Below, in pieces: positions 23,844-32,797 of a stretch of 64,000 nt of DNA; within the stretch, counting starts at the first letter, position 1, and each line of letters starts with the position of its first letter. Position numbers and translations under genes: made by a program. This DNA is from Oceanobacillus sp. Castelsardo (GTDB lineage: Bacteria > Bacillota > Bacilli > Bacillales > Amphibacillaceae). Location: positions 79,219 through 143,218 of the forward strand of contig NZ_LYCS01000008.1 in the NCBI RefSeq assembly GCF_001659985.1, read 5' to 3'. The notes beneath the pieces are model-generated. The model had not been told where the DNA came from, did no database searches, and saw only the letters and a list, made by a program, of their open reading frames with translations.

Positions 23844-24791
23844 TCACTGTTTTATTTTTTGAAAATAATCAATGATTCCTAAAGCACATACCTGCATATC
23901 TAAGTTGATAATAATATATACTTCATGTTCATCAGGAATCCCTAATTTTCTTAACTCAAGCTTAATTTTCCCTAATAACCTCCGAGCTAGAACATCATAA
24001 CCCTTTCCTTCAGCTATAACCTGTTCCCCTTCCTCTACAAACACTTCCAACCAATGCGATACCTGACTTAAAGCATCATCTACTTTTTCAGACCAACTAA
24101 AATGGCTGTAATAGATTCGGCTAACGTTCATTTCTTTTATCTTATTAATTGACTTTTCCATTGCGTCTGGATCGAAATGATTCGGTGATGTAGATGGTAA
24201 GAAAAAGTCAATACCTAATGGACTAAGTTGTTCATACCGAATTCCAACTGTATCTCCAGTAAATATCCCATTACTAACAGGATCTAATATACTAAAGTGA
24301 TGTTTGGCATGACCAGGTGTATCGAAAAATTCCAATATACAATCAGGGCCTATTTGTAACGTATCCCCTTCTGTTTTGACAATAATCTTATCTTCAGGAA
24401 CAGGTATAATGGGATCGAATAATTCAGAGAAACTGTCACCATACACTGCCCTAGCCCCTGCAGCTAATTTCCTAGGATTAATTAAATGACTTTTGCCTTT
24501 TGGGTGAACGACTACTTTTGCATTCGGACAATCCCTAATTAATAAACCCGCTCCCCCTGAATGATCAAGGTGAATATGTGTGACTATAATATATTTTACT
24601 TGATCAAGTGCAAACCCAAGTGATTCCAATCCTTTTTTGACATATTTAATGGACGGACTTGGCCCTGTTTCAATAAGAGTAAGTTCTTCCTCATCTATTA
24701 CATAAGTTCCCGTTCGATTCTCAATATCCAAATCAAAACCATCAATAAGCGAAATTCTGTCATCTATTCGAATTGGATCTTTTTCTTTCAT
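23844..24791 (-). CDS. MBL-fold metallo-hydrolase
   Basis: The 315-residue protein carries the metallo-beta-lactamase fold signature THIHLDHSGG (two-metal site), HPKGKSHL, FDTPGHAKHHFSI and FTGDTVGI, in the order of glyoxalase II-like hydrolases. The C-terminal 100 residues form a helical extension. The substrate is not visible; it may be a thioester or lactone. I chose the ATG at 24791, preceded by GGGGGGAAGG; an ATG five codons upstream lies on that site. Confidence 0.85.
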   Translation of the reverse strand: MKEKDPIRIDDRISLIDGFDLDIENRTGTYVIDEEELTLIETGPSPSIKYVKKGLESLGFALDQVKYIIVTHIHLDHSGGAGLLIRDCPNAKVVVHPKGKSHLINPRKLAAGARAVYGDSFSELFDPIIPVPEDKIIVKTEGDTLQIGPDCILEFFDTPGHAKHHFSILDPVSNGIFTGDTVGIRYEQLSPLGIDFFLPSTSPNHFDPDAMEKSINKIKEMNVSRIYYSHFSWSEKVDDALSQVSHWLEVFVEEGEQVIAEGKGYDVLARRLLGKIKLELRKLGIPDEHEVYIIINLDMQVCALGIIDYFQKIKQ

Positions 24792-24955
24792 CAACCTTCC
24801 CCCCATTTTACATTTATCTAGCCTTTATGTTAGCACAAAAACACGTATACATTTACATTAAAACCAATTTTTGTATCTATTAGCATTTTTAAAATCGAAT
24901 AAGTCTTCCTTGTTCGTTAATAATAATCGTGACTAAATTCAAGGAGGTCATTTTA

Positions 24956-25567
24956 TTGCATACTCAACAAAACCAAAATCTACAGGGTTCATCTCAAATT
25001 CCAGATCAGTTTAGTCATGGTGGGCATGAACTTATTGAGGCCCACGGAGCTATCGGCGGAATACTTGGGGGAATGGAACAGTACATGCTTTATCAGCAAC
25101 ATGTACAAGATCCCGAATTAAAAACGATGATGACAAAGCATAAAGCGTACCTCACACAAGTTTACAATTCACTAGTGCAAGCTTTGAAGACAGGGCAAGA
25201 ACCAACAATCAAGACACAAACGTATAATTTTAGTCAAACAAGCAATAACACTATATACGGTATGCAACCATCCCAACCTAAAACCCCGGCACAATCTGTC
25301 AATGAAATTAATGATCAATGTGTAACAGGGTTTATGATGGGGATCTTAAAATCTAATGCCTCTGCCTTTACAATGGCTGCCCTTGAAGCTACAAACCCTG
25401 TAGTCCGTCGAGTTTTTGCCGATAGTGTACCAAATATTATTGAGATGGCTTATGAATTATTCCTATATGAAAACAGAAACCAATATTACCAAGTCCCACA
25501 ACTAAGCCAAGAAGATATGCAAATTTATATGAACAGTTTTGGAGTAGTTCAAAGTCAAACTCATTAA
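24956..25567 (+). CDS. CotF-like spore coat protein
   Basis: The 203-residue protein resembles the CotF/YhcQ family: a helical ELIEAHGAIGGILGGMEQYM segment, a Gln/Asn/Thr-rich middle, and a second helical domain (TGFMMGILKSNASAFTMAAL) ending in QEDMQIYMNSFG. Family members are laid down in the spore coat. The start is a TTG at 24956, 8 bases after a perfect AAGGAGG (24941-24947). A terminator follows directly. Confidence 0.8.
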   Translation: MHTQQNQNLQGSSQIPDQFSHGGHELIEAHGAIGGILGGMEQYMLYQQHVQDPELKTMMTKHKAYLTQVYNSLVQALKTGQEPTIKTQTYNFSQTSNNTIYGMQPSQPKTPAQSVNEINDQCVTGFMMGILKSNASAFTMAALEATNPVVRRVFADSVPNIIEMAYELFLYENRNQYYQVPQLSQEDMQIYMNSFGVVQSQTH

Positions 25568-25573
25568 CAGAAA

Positions 25574-25610
25574 AACGTGCACTCTATTATTAGAGTTGCA
25601 CGTTTTTTTA
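25574..25610 (+). terminator. Rho-independent terminator of the CotF-like gene
   Basis: AACGTGCACTCT and AGAGTTGCACGTT pair with one bulge, then TTTTTTT. Confidence 0.88.
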
Positions 25611-25633
25611 GCATAAAAGTATTTTCGCTAAAA

Positions 25634-25831
25634 CCCAGTCTTTTCGTCACTTATATGCTGATAAATGCCGAAACACGGAAAAAATCCTGTCCTTCTGTTA
25701 CTCATAGGGCTTATGAGTGACGATATGCAGAAAAAAATCAGTCTTTCCGTCACTCATAGAGCTGATGAATGCCTGAATGCAGGAAAAATTTCATCATTCC
25801 GTCACTCGTGGGATTGATTAACACTAAGCAT
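25634..25831. repeat. Four imperfect tandem copies of a 53-bp unit
   Basis: Units start at 25634, 25686, 25739 and 25792 (spacing 52, 53, 53). Each has a form like AGTCTTTCCGTCACTCATAG, then a GCTGATGAATGCC-like part and a purine-rich GGAAAAAAT end. The CTCAT/ATGAG parts let each unit fold on itself. The 366-base gap 25568-25933 holds this and no gene. Confidence 0.75.
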
Positions 25832-25933
25832 TTCCTCAAAAGCTCGGCGACGACAAGTTTCAAAGTTTTTGAATCCTATTTCCATAGTAAAACGTATATA
25901 AAGTAAATAAAATTAAGGGGATGAAATGTAAAT

Positions 25934-26737
25934 ATGAATAACCATGAAATTGACTATAAAATATATGGGGATGATATGCAATTTGTTGAGGTTGAACTTG
26001 ATCCAGATGAAACTGTAATTGCTGAGGCTGGTAGTTTAATGATGATGGACGACTCCATCAAGATGGAAACCATTTTTGGCGATGGTTCCTCTAATCAAGG
26101 AAGTGGTTTAATGGGGAAACTTCTAGGAGCGGGGAAACGTGTTTTAACAGGTGAAAGCTTATTTATGACAACTTTTACTAATTCAGGAGTAGGGAAAAAA
26201 CATGTTTCATTTGCATCACCGTATCCTGGAAAAATTATTCCAATGGATTTAAGTCAAATAAACGGGAAACTTATCTGTCAAAAAGATGCATTTCTTGCGG
26301 CAGCAAAGGGAGTTTCTGTAGGCATAGAATTCCAAAAGAAACTTGGAACGGGTTTCTTTGGCGGGGAAGGATTCTTAATGCAGAAATTAGAAGGCGATGG
26401 AATGTCCTTTGTGCATGCGGGTGGTACAATTCATAAAAGAGAATTATCCCCAGGAGAAATGATTCGAGTAGATACAGGATGTCTTGTCGCTATGACAGGA
26501 GATGTCGATTACAATATTGAATACGTTGGTGGAATCAAAACAGCATTATTTGGTGGTGAAGGATTATTCTTTGCGACCTTACGTGGCCCAGGAACCGTTT
26601 GGATACAATCCTTGCCATTTAGCAGACTAGCTAGTCGTGTATTTGCTTCTGCTCCTCAGCGTACAGGATCCAGTTCTAAAGGGGAAGGAAGTATTGCTGG
26701 AGGTTTATTTGATATTTTAGGCGGAGACCGAAACTAA
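25934..26737 (+). CDS. AIM24 / TIGR00266-family protein
   Basis: The 267-residue protein has the glycine-rich double-psi-like beta repeats of the TIGR00266 (DUF124, AIM24) family, for example [31 protein letters not shown] and [18 protein letters not shown]. There is no signal peptide. The family's molecular role is not settled in bacteria. The ATG follows AAGGGGATGAAATGTAAAT. It seems to be expressed by itself, after the tandem repeat array. Confidence 0.88.
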   Translation: MNNHEIDYKIYGDDMQFVEVELDPDETVIAEAGSLMMMDDSIKMETIFGDGSSNQGSGLMGKLLGAGKRVLTGESLFMTTFTNSGVGKKHVSFASPYPGKIIPMDLSQINGKLICQKDAFLAAAKGVSVGIEFQKKLGTGFFGGEGFLMQKLEGDGMSFVHAGGTIHKRELSPGEMIRVDTGCLVAMTGDVDYNIEYVGGIKTALFGGEGLFFATLRGPGTVWIQSLPFSRLASRVFASAPQRTGSSSKGEGSIAGGLFDILGGDRN

Positions 26738-26839
26738 TAATACCTTGTTTACCATAATGTGTCGCCCTTTTTAAGGTTTAGGAACAGACCATTTACACAT
26801 ACTATCTTTGTAAGATCCTTTAAGAAGGGTGGAGTTATC

Positions 26840-27019
26840 ATGGGTGGAAGAGACGATCATAACAGCAACAGTAAAAATTTCTTAGCACAAACTCCAAAAA
26901 ATCAAATATTAGATGGTCATGATATCGAGTTTTCACAAGAATTAGCTGATGCTGATGATGTGAAAGCACAAGAAAGAAGTAAAGCTGCTCACCAAAGAGC
27001 AAAACAAAGAAAAAAATAA
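26840..27019 (+). CDS. YfhD-like small protein
   Basis: The 59-residue, very hydrophilic protein contains LAQTPKNQ, DIEFSQELADADD and KAQERSKAAHQRAKQRKK, matching the YfhD family of short Bacillaceae proteins. These are linked to spores by some annotations; function is not known. The ATG at 26840 has AAGGGTGGAG before it; the frame is open farther upstream but without a good start. Confidence 0.8.
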   Translation: MGGRDDHNSNSKNFLAQTPKNQILDGHDIEFSQELADADDVKAQERSKAAHQRAKQRKK

Positions 27020-27032
27020 CTTAGCTACATTT

Positions 27033-27061
27033 AGGCGGTTCTATTTTGAATCGCCTTCTTT
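27033..27061 (+). terminator. Terminator after the YfhD-like gene
   Basis: AGGCGGTTC and GAATCGCCT pair around TATTTT, followed by TCTTTATTT. Confidence 0.7.
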
Positions 27062-27107
27062 ATTTAGTAAAATAGAAATAAATACGACAATAGAGGCGAT
27101 AAACAAA

Positions 27108-27551
27108 ATGAGTTCTAAAGAAGTAAACGATTATCTTACAGAAGGAATGTACGGTACACGATTACCAAAAGAAGAAGAGAGAAAAAAATATTTAGGTACG
27201 TTAAGGGAAAGAATCGTGCTAGCTCTTACAGTTGGACAAGTCATGTCCGATAAAGGAATCAATAAATTGGAAGAAGCAATGAAAGCAAATAAAGGGGCAA
27301 AACTTTTAATCAATGGGCATGTTTCTACTCGATTCATGACAGAGGAAAAGGCACTAGCAAACAAGTATAACATTCCCTATACAATCATTACGGATGAAAC
27401 AAATGAAACGGATATTGGTGCAGTTTTAACATTTGATTATGCTGTTGATAAAAAGGATATATTTATTAAAGATACACAAGAGGAAGATGAAAGTAATAAA
27501 GTAGAAAAGAATAACTCTCTTTTCTCAAAAGTGAAGAATTTGTTTAAATAA
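27108..27551 (+). CDS. yueI: YueI-family (DUF1694) protein
   Basis: The 147-residue protein matches the YueI family: YLTEGMYGTRLPKEEERKKY at the start, RIVLALTVGQVM, and a central KLLINGHVSTRFM. The fold resembles a nucleotide- or tRNA-related alpha/beta domain, but no activity is known to me. The final 25 residues are a Glu/Lys-rich tail. Monocistronic with its own terminator. Confidence 0.85.
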   Translation: MSSKEVNDYLTEGMYGTRLPKEEERKKYLGTLRERIVLALTVGQVMSDKGINKLEEAMKANKGAKLLINGHVSTRFMTEEKALANKYNIPYTIITDETNETDIGAVLTFDYAVDKKDIFIKDTQEEDESNKVEKNNSLFSKVKNLFK

Positions 27552-27552
27552 T

Positions 27553-27590
27553 AAGTCTGTTCCTATTCCTAAGGGACAGACTTTTTTCTA
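27553..27590 (+). terminator. Terminator of yueI
   Basis: AAGTCTGTTCC and GGGACAGACTT pair around TATTCCTAA, then TTTTTT. Confidence 0.88.
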
Positions 27591-27637
27591 ATATTTTTCC
27601 CATAATGAGAAATAATATTTAAAGGAGGTGTTTTGTA

Positions 27638-27886
27638 ATGAGTCAAGCTTACCGTTGTCCTAATTGCAAAACAAACAGATCGCGTTTTAATTTAATTGAA
27701 CAAGTTCCAAAACCAGTAAAATTAGACGCGAACACTGGTGAGGTTTTAAATGATTACTCAAATGACCATGTAGAAGTATTTCATAATCTATATAAAGGTC
27801 CTAAATACCGGATTCAATGTGCATATTGTGGATTAATAGAGGATGAACACACTTTTATACAGTACGCTAAGTATGATGGACAATAA
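27638..27886 (+). CDS. Small zinc-ribbon-like protein of unknown function
   Basis: The 82-residue protein has two CxxC pairs, [14 protein letters not shown] near the N-terminus and CAYCGLIED near residue 62, which could bind one zinc ion in a ribbon. I do not recognise a named family. It has an excellent ribosome binding site (AAAGGAGGTG) and a terminator, so it is a real gene. Confidence 0.75.
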   Translation: MSQAYRCPNCKTNRSRFNLIEQVPKPVKLDANTGEVLNDYSNDHVEVFHNLYKGPKYRIQCAYCGLIEDEHTFIQYAKYDGQ

Positions 27887-27897
27887 AAGCTATTATC

Positions 27898-27926
27898 AAA
27901 CATTGCTCATAAAAAAGCAATGTTTT
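27898..27926 (+). terminator. Terminator after the zinc-ribbon gene
   Basis: AACATTGCT and AAGCAATGTT pair around CATAAAA, then TTTTTT. Confidence 0.85.
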
Positions 27927-28012
27927 TTCATGTAGACATAATATCATATTAATCGAATTAATAACGATAGTTTGATACACTTAAGATAAGTAATCATTTA
28001 AGGGGGAAAAAG

Positions 28013-28537
28013 ATGCTTCTTAAGGATAAAAAAGTCATAGCACTCATTGAAGATGATTTTGAAGATCTTGAACTTTGGTATCCCGTGCTTCGTCTCAAAG
28101 AAGAAGGTGCAACGGTCCATTTAGTAGGAAATGAAGCAAATAAAAAATACATCGGAAAATATGGTGTACCAGCTGAATCTGACTTTGCATTTGAAGATGT
28201 AAACGCCGATGATTATCAAGCTATTTTAGTACCTGGTGGCTGGGCGCCCGATAAATTAAGACGCTATCCACAAGTACTAGAAATGGTACAGAAGATGGAT
28301 AAGTCCCAAAAGGTAATTGGACAAATTTGTCACGCTGGATGGGTTCTTATTTCTGCAAATATCTTAAATGGAGTAAAAGTAACAAGTACACCAGGAATTA
28401 AGGACGATATGACAAATGCCGGAGCAGAATGGTTTGATGAAGCTGTAATTGCGGATAATCACATTATCTCAAGCCGTCGACCTCCTGATTTACCAGACTA
28501 TATGAGAGTTTTTATTGAAACACTAGCTAATAAGTAA
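28013..28537 (+). CDS. DJ-1/PfpI-family protein (YraA/PfpI-like)
   Basis: The 174-residue protein has the class I glutamine-amidotransferase-like fold of PfpI. The nucleophile Cys and adjacent His are in IGQICHAGWVL, and an acidic residue at the start (IEDDFEDLELWYP) completes the site. Related proteins include stress protein YraA and Maillard deglycases; protease activity is uncertain. The ATG follows AGGGGGAAAAAG. Stand-alone gene. Confidence 0.9.
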   Translation: MLLKDKKVIALIEDDFEDLELWYPVLRLKEEGATVHLVGNEANKKYIGKYGVPAESDFAFEDVNADDYQAILVPGGWAPDKLRRYPQVLEMVQKMDKSQKVIGQICHAGWVLISANILNGVKVTSTPGIKDDMTNAGAEWFDEAVIADNHIISSRRPPDLPDYMRVFIETLANK

Positions 28538-28590
28538 TCTTACCTTTAGCATTTTTATTTTCCATAAACATATTATTTAGTAGAGGCAAC

Positions 28591-28631
28591 TAGGCATTCG
28601 CTCGTATGATAAGCGTGTGCCTAATTTTTTT
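28591..28631 (+). terminator. Terminator after the PfpI-like gene
   Basis: TAGGCATTCGCT and AAGCGTGTGCCTA pair, followed by ATTTTTTT. The arm TAGGCATTCGC resembles the GGCATTCGCC of other hairpin repeats in this window. Confidence 0.8.
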
Positions 28632-28704
28632 ATTAGACTTTACTCCATATCGTTATATATAATAATTATAAATAGTCGAATAATTCCATGGAGGAGTGAT
28701 TAAA

Positions 28705-30696
28705 TTGAGCACAATTAAAGAAGGAACTCTATTATGGGAACCTACCGAAAAGCAAATAGAGAAAGCTAATATTACTAAATACATAAGCTGGTTAAAGTCA
28801 CATAAAAACTTAAATTTCACTAATTATCAATCGCTTTGGCAATGGTCTGTCAATCACATTGAATCATTCTGGGCATCAATTTGGGAATACTTTCAGATTC
28901 AATCTAAAAATCCATATGAAACTGTTTTAACAACCCATACCATGCCGGGTGCAAAATGGTTTCCTGAATCTCTTATTAATTACACAGAACACATTTTTAA
29001 AAATAGAAGAGATGACCAAATCGCTATTATTCATACCTCTGAAAATAGAGAGAAAGCCGAAGTAACTTGGAAGAAGCTTTATGAGGATACAGCAAAAGTG
29101 CAGAAAACATTAAGAAGGTTAGGTGTAGTCAAGGGTGATCGTGTCGTTGCTTATATGCCAAACATTTATGAAACCGTAGTTTGTTTCTTGGCAACAGCAA
29201 GCCTCGGAGCAATTTGGTCCAGCGCTTCTCCTGATTTCGGAACCCAAAGTGTTATTGATCGCTTTAAGCAAATTGAACCTAAAGTAATGATAGCGATAGA
29301 CGGATACGAATATGGTGGTAAGACATTCAATAGAATTGAAACCGTTGCCAAAATTCAATCTGAACTAACATCACTTGAAGCGACCATCGCTATTCCGTAC
29401 TTAGATAATTCGAATGCTAATTTTAGTTCTTATAAAAATCCTATTCATTGGAACCAAGCTGTTTCATCTGACGAGGAAAAGTTGGTGCTCACCTATGAAT
29501 ATGTCCCTTTCAACGATCCACTTTGGATATTATTTTCCTCTGGGACTACTGGTAAACCAAAACCTATTGTTCAAAGCCAAGGTGGTATTTTATTAGAGCA
29601 TTTAAAAGCATTAACATTCCACGTAGATCTCGGTAATGATAGTCGCTTTTTTTGGTTTACAACGACAGGTTGGATGATGTGGAATTTCCTTATAGGAGGG
29701 TTACTTACTGGCAGTACCATTGTTCTATACGATGGTAATCCTAGTTATCCCGATAAGAACCGACTATGGAAGTTAGCAGAGGAAACAAAAACAACTGTTT
29801 TCGGAACAAGTGCTAGTTATATTTCCGCTTCTATGAAAGATAATATGAAACCAGGAGAATCCTTTGATTTATCATCCTTAAAGAGTATAAGCTCGACAGG
29901 CTCCCCTCTTCCTCCAGAAGGCTATCAATGGTGTTATGATTATGTTAAGAAAGATTTATGGATAGCTTCTGTGAGCGGAGGGACAGACGTCTGTTCGGCA
30001 TTTATTTTAGGTTCGCCCATTCTTCCAGTTCATGCTGGTGAATTACAATGCCGTGGTCTTGGCGCAAAAATTGAAAGTTTTGATGATAATGGTCTAGGGA
30101 AAATAGATGAAATTGGGGAACTTGTTTTAACGGAACCTTTCCCGTCCATGCCAATCTTTTTCTGGAATGATAAAGATGGATCACGTCTACATGAAAGCTA
30201 TTTTGATGTATTTCCAGGAATTTGGCGACATGGTGATTACTTAAAGATTACGAATCGGGGTACTTGCGTCATCTACGGTCGCTCTGATGCAACGATTAAT
30301 CGAGGGGGAATTCGGATTGGAACAAGTGAAATATACCGGGCAGTTGATCATGTTGATGAAATTGCTGATAGTTTAATGGTAGATGTACCAAATCAAAACG
30401 GAGACTCCACCACCCCACTTTTTGTTGTGATGAAGGATGGTAGTATCTTAACAAATGAATTAAAACAATCCATTAAAAAACAAATTCGTACTCAATGTTC
30501 ACCAAGACACGTTCCTACAGGCATCTATGAAGTACCCGATTTACCTAGAACATTAAATGGTAAAAAACTAGAAGTGCCTATTAAGAAGTTATTAATGGGG
30601 AAATCAGTAGATCAAGTAGTCAATAAAGGGTCTTTAGCCAACGCAAAGGCATTAGATTACTTTATAGAGTTTGCAAAGAATTATGTAAGGAACTAA
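28705..30696 (+). CDS. Acetoacetate-CoA ligase (acetoacetyl-CoA synthetase)
   Basis: The 663-residue ANL-superfamily adenylating enzyme activates acetoacetate to acetoacetyl-CoA with ATP. The P-loop LFSSGTTGKPKPIVQSQGG, TTTGWMMWNFLI, SVSGGTDVCSAF, IWRHGDYLKIT and the C-terminal LPRTLNGKKLEVPI Lys loop are complete; the extended N-terminal region (LWQWSVNHIESFW) and these motifs are typical of acetoacetyl- rather than acetyl-CoA synthetases. I prefer the TTG at 28705, ten bases after GGAGG; a GTG at 28696 touches that site. It suggests use of ketone bodies or polyhydroxybutyrate intermediates. Confidence 0.9.
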   Translation: MSTIKEGTLLWEPTEKQIEKANITKYISWLKSHKNLNFTNYQSLWQWSVNHIESFWASIWEYFQIQSKNPYETVLTTHTMPGAKWFPESLINYTEHIFKNRRDDQIAIIHTSENREKAEVTWKKLYEDTAKVQKTLRRLGVVKGDRVVAYMPNIYETVVCFLATASLGAIWSSASPDFGTQSVIDRFKQIEPKVMIAIDGYEYGGKTFNRIETVAKIQSELTSLEATIAIPYLDNSNANFSSYKNPIHWNQAVSSDEEKLVLTYEYVPFNDPLWILFSSGTTGKPKPIVQSQGGILLEHLKALTFHVDLGNDSRFFWFTTTGWMMWNFLIGGLLTGSTIVLYDGNPSYPDKNRLWKLAEETKTTVFGTSASYISASMKDNMKPGESFDLSSLKSISSTGSPLPPEGYQWCYDYVKKDLWIASVSGGTDVCSAFILGSPILPVHAGELQCRGLGAKIESFDDNGLGKIDEIGELVLTEPFPSMPIFFWNDKDGSRLHESYFDVFPGIWRHGDYLKITNRGTCVIYGRSDATINRGGIRIGTSEIYRAVDHVDEIADSLMVDVPNQNGDSTTPLFVVMKDGSILTNELKQSIKKQIRTQCSPRHVPTGIYEVPDLPRTLNGKKLEVPIKKLLMGKSVDQVVNKGSLANAKALDYFIEFAKNYVRN

Positions 30697-30718
30697 ATCT
30701 TGAGATTTAGTTCCTTAC
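30685..30718. terminator. Perfect bidirectional hairpin between ligase gene and panF
   Basis: GTAAGGAACTAAATCT and AGATTTAGTTCCTTAC are perfect inverted repeats with a 2-base centre; the stop codon of the ligase gene lies in the left arm. Confidence 0.65.
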
Positions 30719-30720
30719 CT

Positions 30721-32154
30721 TTACAAGCTCAACCGTTCCTTTCCATACATTAGACTAAACCCTATGTAAGCAATAAAAGATAAAAATAAGGAGGTTACAA
30801 CAGTGTGCATTCCTAATGGATCTGGATTAAAGGTTTGAAATAGTACATAAGAAGCTATACCAACGACCATCGATGCAATTGCTCCATATTTATTTCCCTT
30901 TTTCCAATAAAGTCCCATAATAATCGGCCACATAAATGCGGCTTCTAGTCCCCCTATTGCAAAGAGATTCATCCAGATAATTAAATCTGGTGGATTTATC
31001 GCCATTAAAAACACAACAATCCCAAGTATTCCTGTTACCCCCATACTTAGCCGCTGTACATTTTTTCTAGGGGCATCTGGTTTAATATAGTTAATATAAA
31101 CATCTTTCACTATGGTTGAACTTACCAATAATAATAAGGAGTCCACAGTAGACATAATCGCCGCTAGCGGGGCCGCTAACACAATACCAGCTAACCATGG
31201 AGGTAAGACTTCCAGTGCAATTAACGGCATTACCGTATCTCCAATTTCAATACCAGGCAGAATAGAACGCGCGAACACACCAATTAAATGCATATTTAAC
31301 ATAATAAACCCAACCACAATTGTTCCAATAATAAGTGCGCGATGAAGGGATTTTGTATTTTTATAAGACATCGCACGGACAGCAATTTGCGGAAGTGCTA
31401 CTACACCAACTCCGACCAAAATCCAGTAAGAAGAAACATAGGTTGGTGTTAATGTTCCATTTGCACCAAATGGTGTAATAAGGTTCGGATTCTCCATTCG
31501 TAAATCCTGAATAATATTAGAAATTCCTCCACCAGCCCAAACAACAGCAATTAATAATATTAACGTTCCCACAAGCATAATTATTCCTTGAACCGCATCT
31601 GTTAATGTTACCGCACGAAATCCTCCAAATGTAACATATACTAATACCGTAAGAACAAAAATAAATAATGCCGAAGTATAAGGTAATCCGGTAAGAGACT
31701 CAATTAAGCGCCCTCCCCCTATCCACTGTGCAGCCATTGTAGAGAAAAGGAATACAACGATACTGAATGCGGAAAGTAACACTACCCACTTGGATTGATA
31801 CCGTTCTTTTAGAAAGTCTACTATGGTAATTGCTTTGTATTGGCGAGTTATAATGGCGAAGCGTTTTCCCAATATCATTAAGGTAAAGTAACCAGTTGCC
31901 ACCTGTGTTACCGATAAAAGCACCCAGCCTAATCCATCATTATAGGCAACACCTGGACCACCTATGAAACTACTTGCACTTCCATATGTAGCCGTCATCG
32001 TCATAGCTAAAACAAAGCCACCTAAACTACGCCCACCTAAGTAATAATCTTGTAGAAATGATTCCGATGACTTTTTTTGACGACTAGCAAATAACCCAAC
32101 TAAAAATATTAAAATTACTGTTCCAAATAGAGTAATGGTAGCTTGCCAATTCAT
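30721..32154 (-). CDS. panF: Sodium/pantothenate symporter
   Basis: The 477-residue SSS-family protein has about 13 membrane helices. The first helices include DYYLGGRSLGGFVLAMTMTA and SASSFIGGPGVAYNDGLGW, and FGGFRAVTLTDAVQGIIM holds the sodium:solute signature. It imports pantothenate with sodium for CoA synthesis. Its start overlaps the stop of the DUF997 gene by 4 bases, the same pairing as yhdT-panF in E. coli, which supports the substrate call. Confidence 0.9.
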   Translation of the reverse strand: MNWQATITLFGTVILIFLVGLFASRQKKSSESFLQDYYLGGRSLGGFVLAMTMTATYGSASSFIGGPGVAYNDGLGWVLLSVTQVATGYFTLMILGKRFAIITRQYKAITIVDFLKERYQSKWVVLLSAFSIVVFLFSTMAAQWIGGGRLIESLTGLPYTSALFIFVLTVLVYVTFGGFRAVTLTDAVQGIIMLVGTLILLIAVVWAGGGISNIIQDLRMENPNLITPFGANGTLTPTYVSSYWILVGVGVVALPQIAVRAMSYKNTKSLHRALIIGTIVVGFIMLNMHLIGVFARSILPGIEIGDTVMPLIALEVLPPWLAGIVLAAPLAAIMSTVDSLLLLVSSTIVKDVYINYIKPDAPRKNVQRLSMGVTGILGIVVFLMAINPPDLIIWMNLFAIGGLEAAFMWPIIMGLYWKKGNKYGAIASMVVGIASYVLFQTFNPDPLGMHTVVTSLFLSFIAYIGFSLMYGKERLSL

Positions 32155-32441
32155 TTATTTTTTAACTCCTCATCCTCAAATGGTATATCTTTAAAGAAAC
32201 CTTTTACAATGATAAATACTAATATAGACATGACGATAACTCCAAGTACACAACTATAAAAAAACCATGATGGAAATCCAAAAACATAGGAATACTGGGA
32301 GGGATCTTTACTACCCAGCCCATATGCAAAGGCAAACCACCATACAAAATTGAATAATAATAATCCCACACCAATTAAGGCTTCACGATTGCCTATTTTT
32401 ATACGATAATCTCCCTCTTGATTCTTATTATCCTTACTCAA
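32151..32441 (-). CDS. yhdT: DUF997 (YhdT-like) membrane protein
   Basis: The 96-residue protein has two hydrophobic segments (about residues 20-42 and 62-82), with NFVWWFAFAYGLG and GFPSWFFYSCVLG typical of DUF997. It lies directly upstream of, and overlapping, panF and is probably an accessory to that transporter. A ribosome binding site AGGAGGAT stands before the ATG. Confidence 0.85.
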   Translation of the reverse strand: MSKDNKNQEGDYRIKIGNREALIGVGLLLFNFVWWFAFAYGLGSKDPSQYSYVFGFPSWFFYSCVLGVIVMSILVFIIVKGFFKDIPFEDEELKNK

Positions 32442-32529
32442 GGTTCATCCTCCTAATAAATATATATTCTATATAGTAATGCAATACTAAGATAGATGTA
32501 AATCATTTAGGCTAATTATTAAATGGATA

Positions 32530-32558
32530 TTGAAATAAATAGTATTCCCATATATAAT
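32530..32558 (+). promoter_or_regulatory. Promoter of tRNA-Ala
   Basis: TTGAAA (32530-32535) and TATAAT (32553-32558) with 17 bp between them, 11 bases before the tRNA. Confidence 0.85.
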
Positions 32559-32569
32559 GGTAATAAATC

Positions 32570-32642
<73 letters not shown>

Positions 32643-32653
32643 TATAAGGATAG

Positions 32654-32689
32654 GATAATCGATAAATATTTCAATCGATTATCTTTTTT
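32654..32689 (+). terminator. Terminator of tRNA-Ala
   Basis: GATAATCGAT and ATCGATTATC pair around AAATATTTCA, then TTTTTT. Confidence 0.9.
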
Positions 32690-32744
32690 ATTTTCTCTGT
32701 TTTTTTAATGTTCCCACCGTCATAACCTTTATCCTTTATACAAA

Positions 32745-32784
32745 TAAAAAATAGCAAAGGGGCAAGGCCTATTTGCTATTTTTT
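32745..32784 (-). terminator. Terminator of the MerR-family gene
   Basis: On the minus strand AAATAGCAAA and TTTGCTATTT pair and are followed by a T-run. Confidence 0.75.
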
Positions 32785-32797
32785 CTAGTCATATTTT

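Noticed and set aside
25634..25831. Possible CRISPR array
   Set aside because: The units are contiguous 53-bp tandem repeats without unique spacers, and no cas gene is present.
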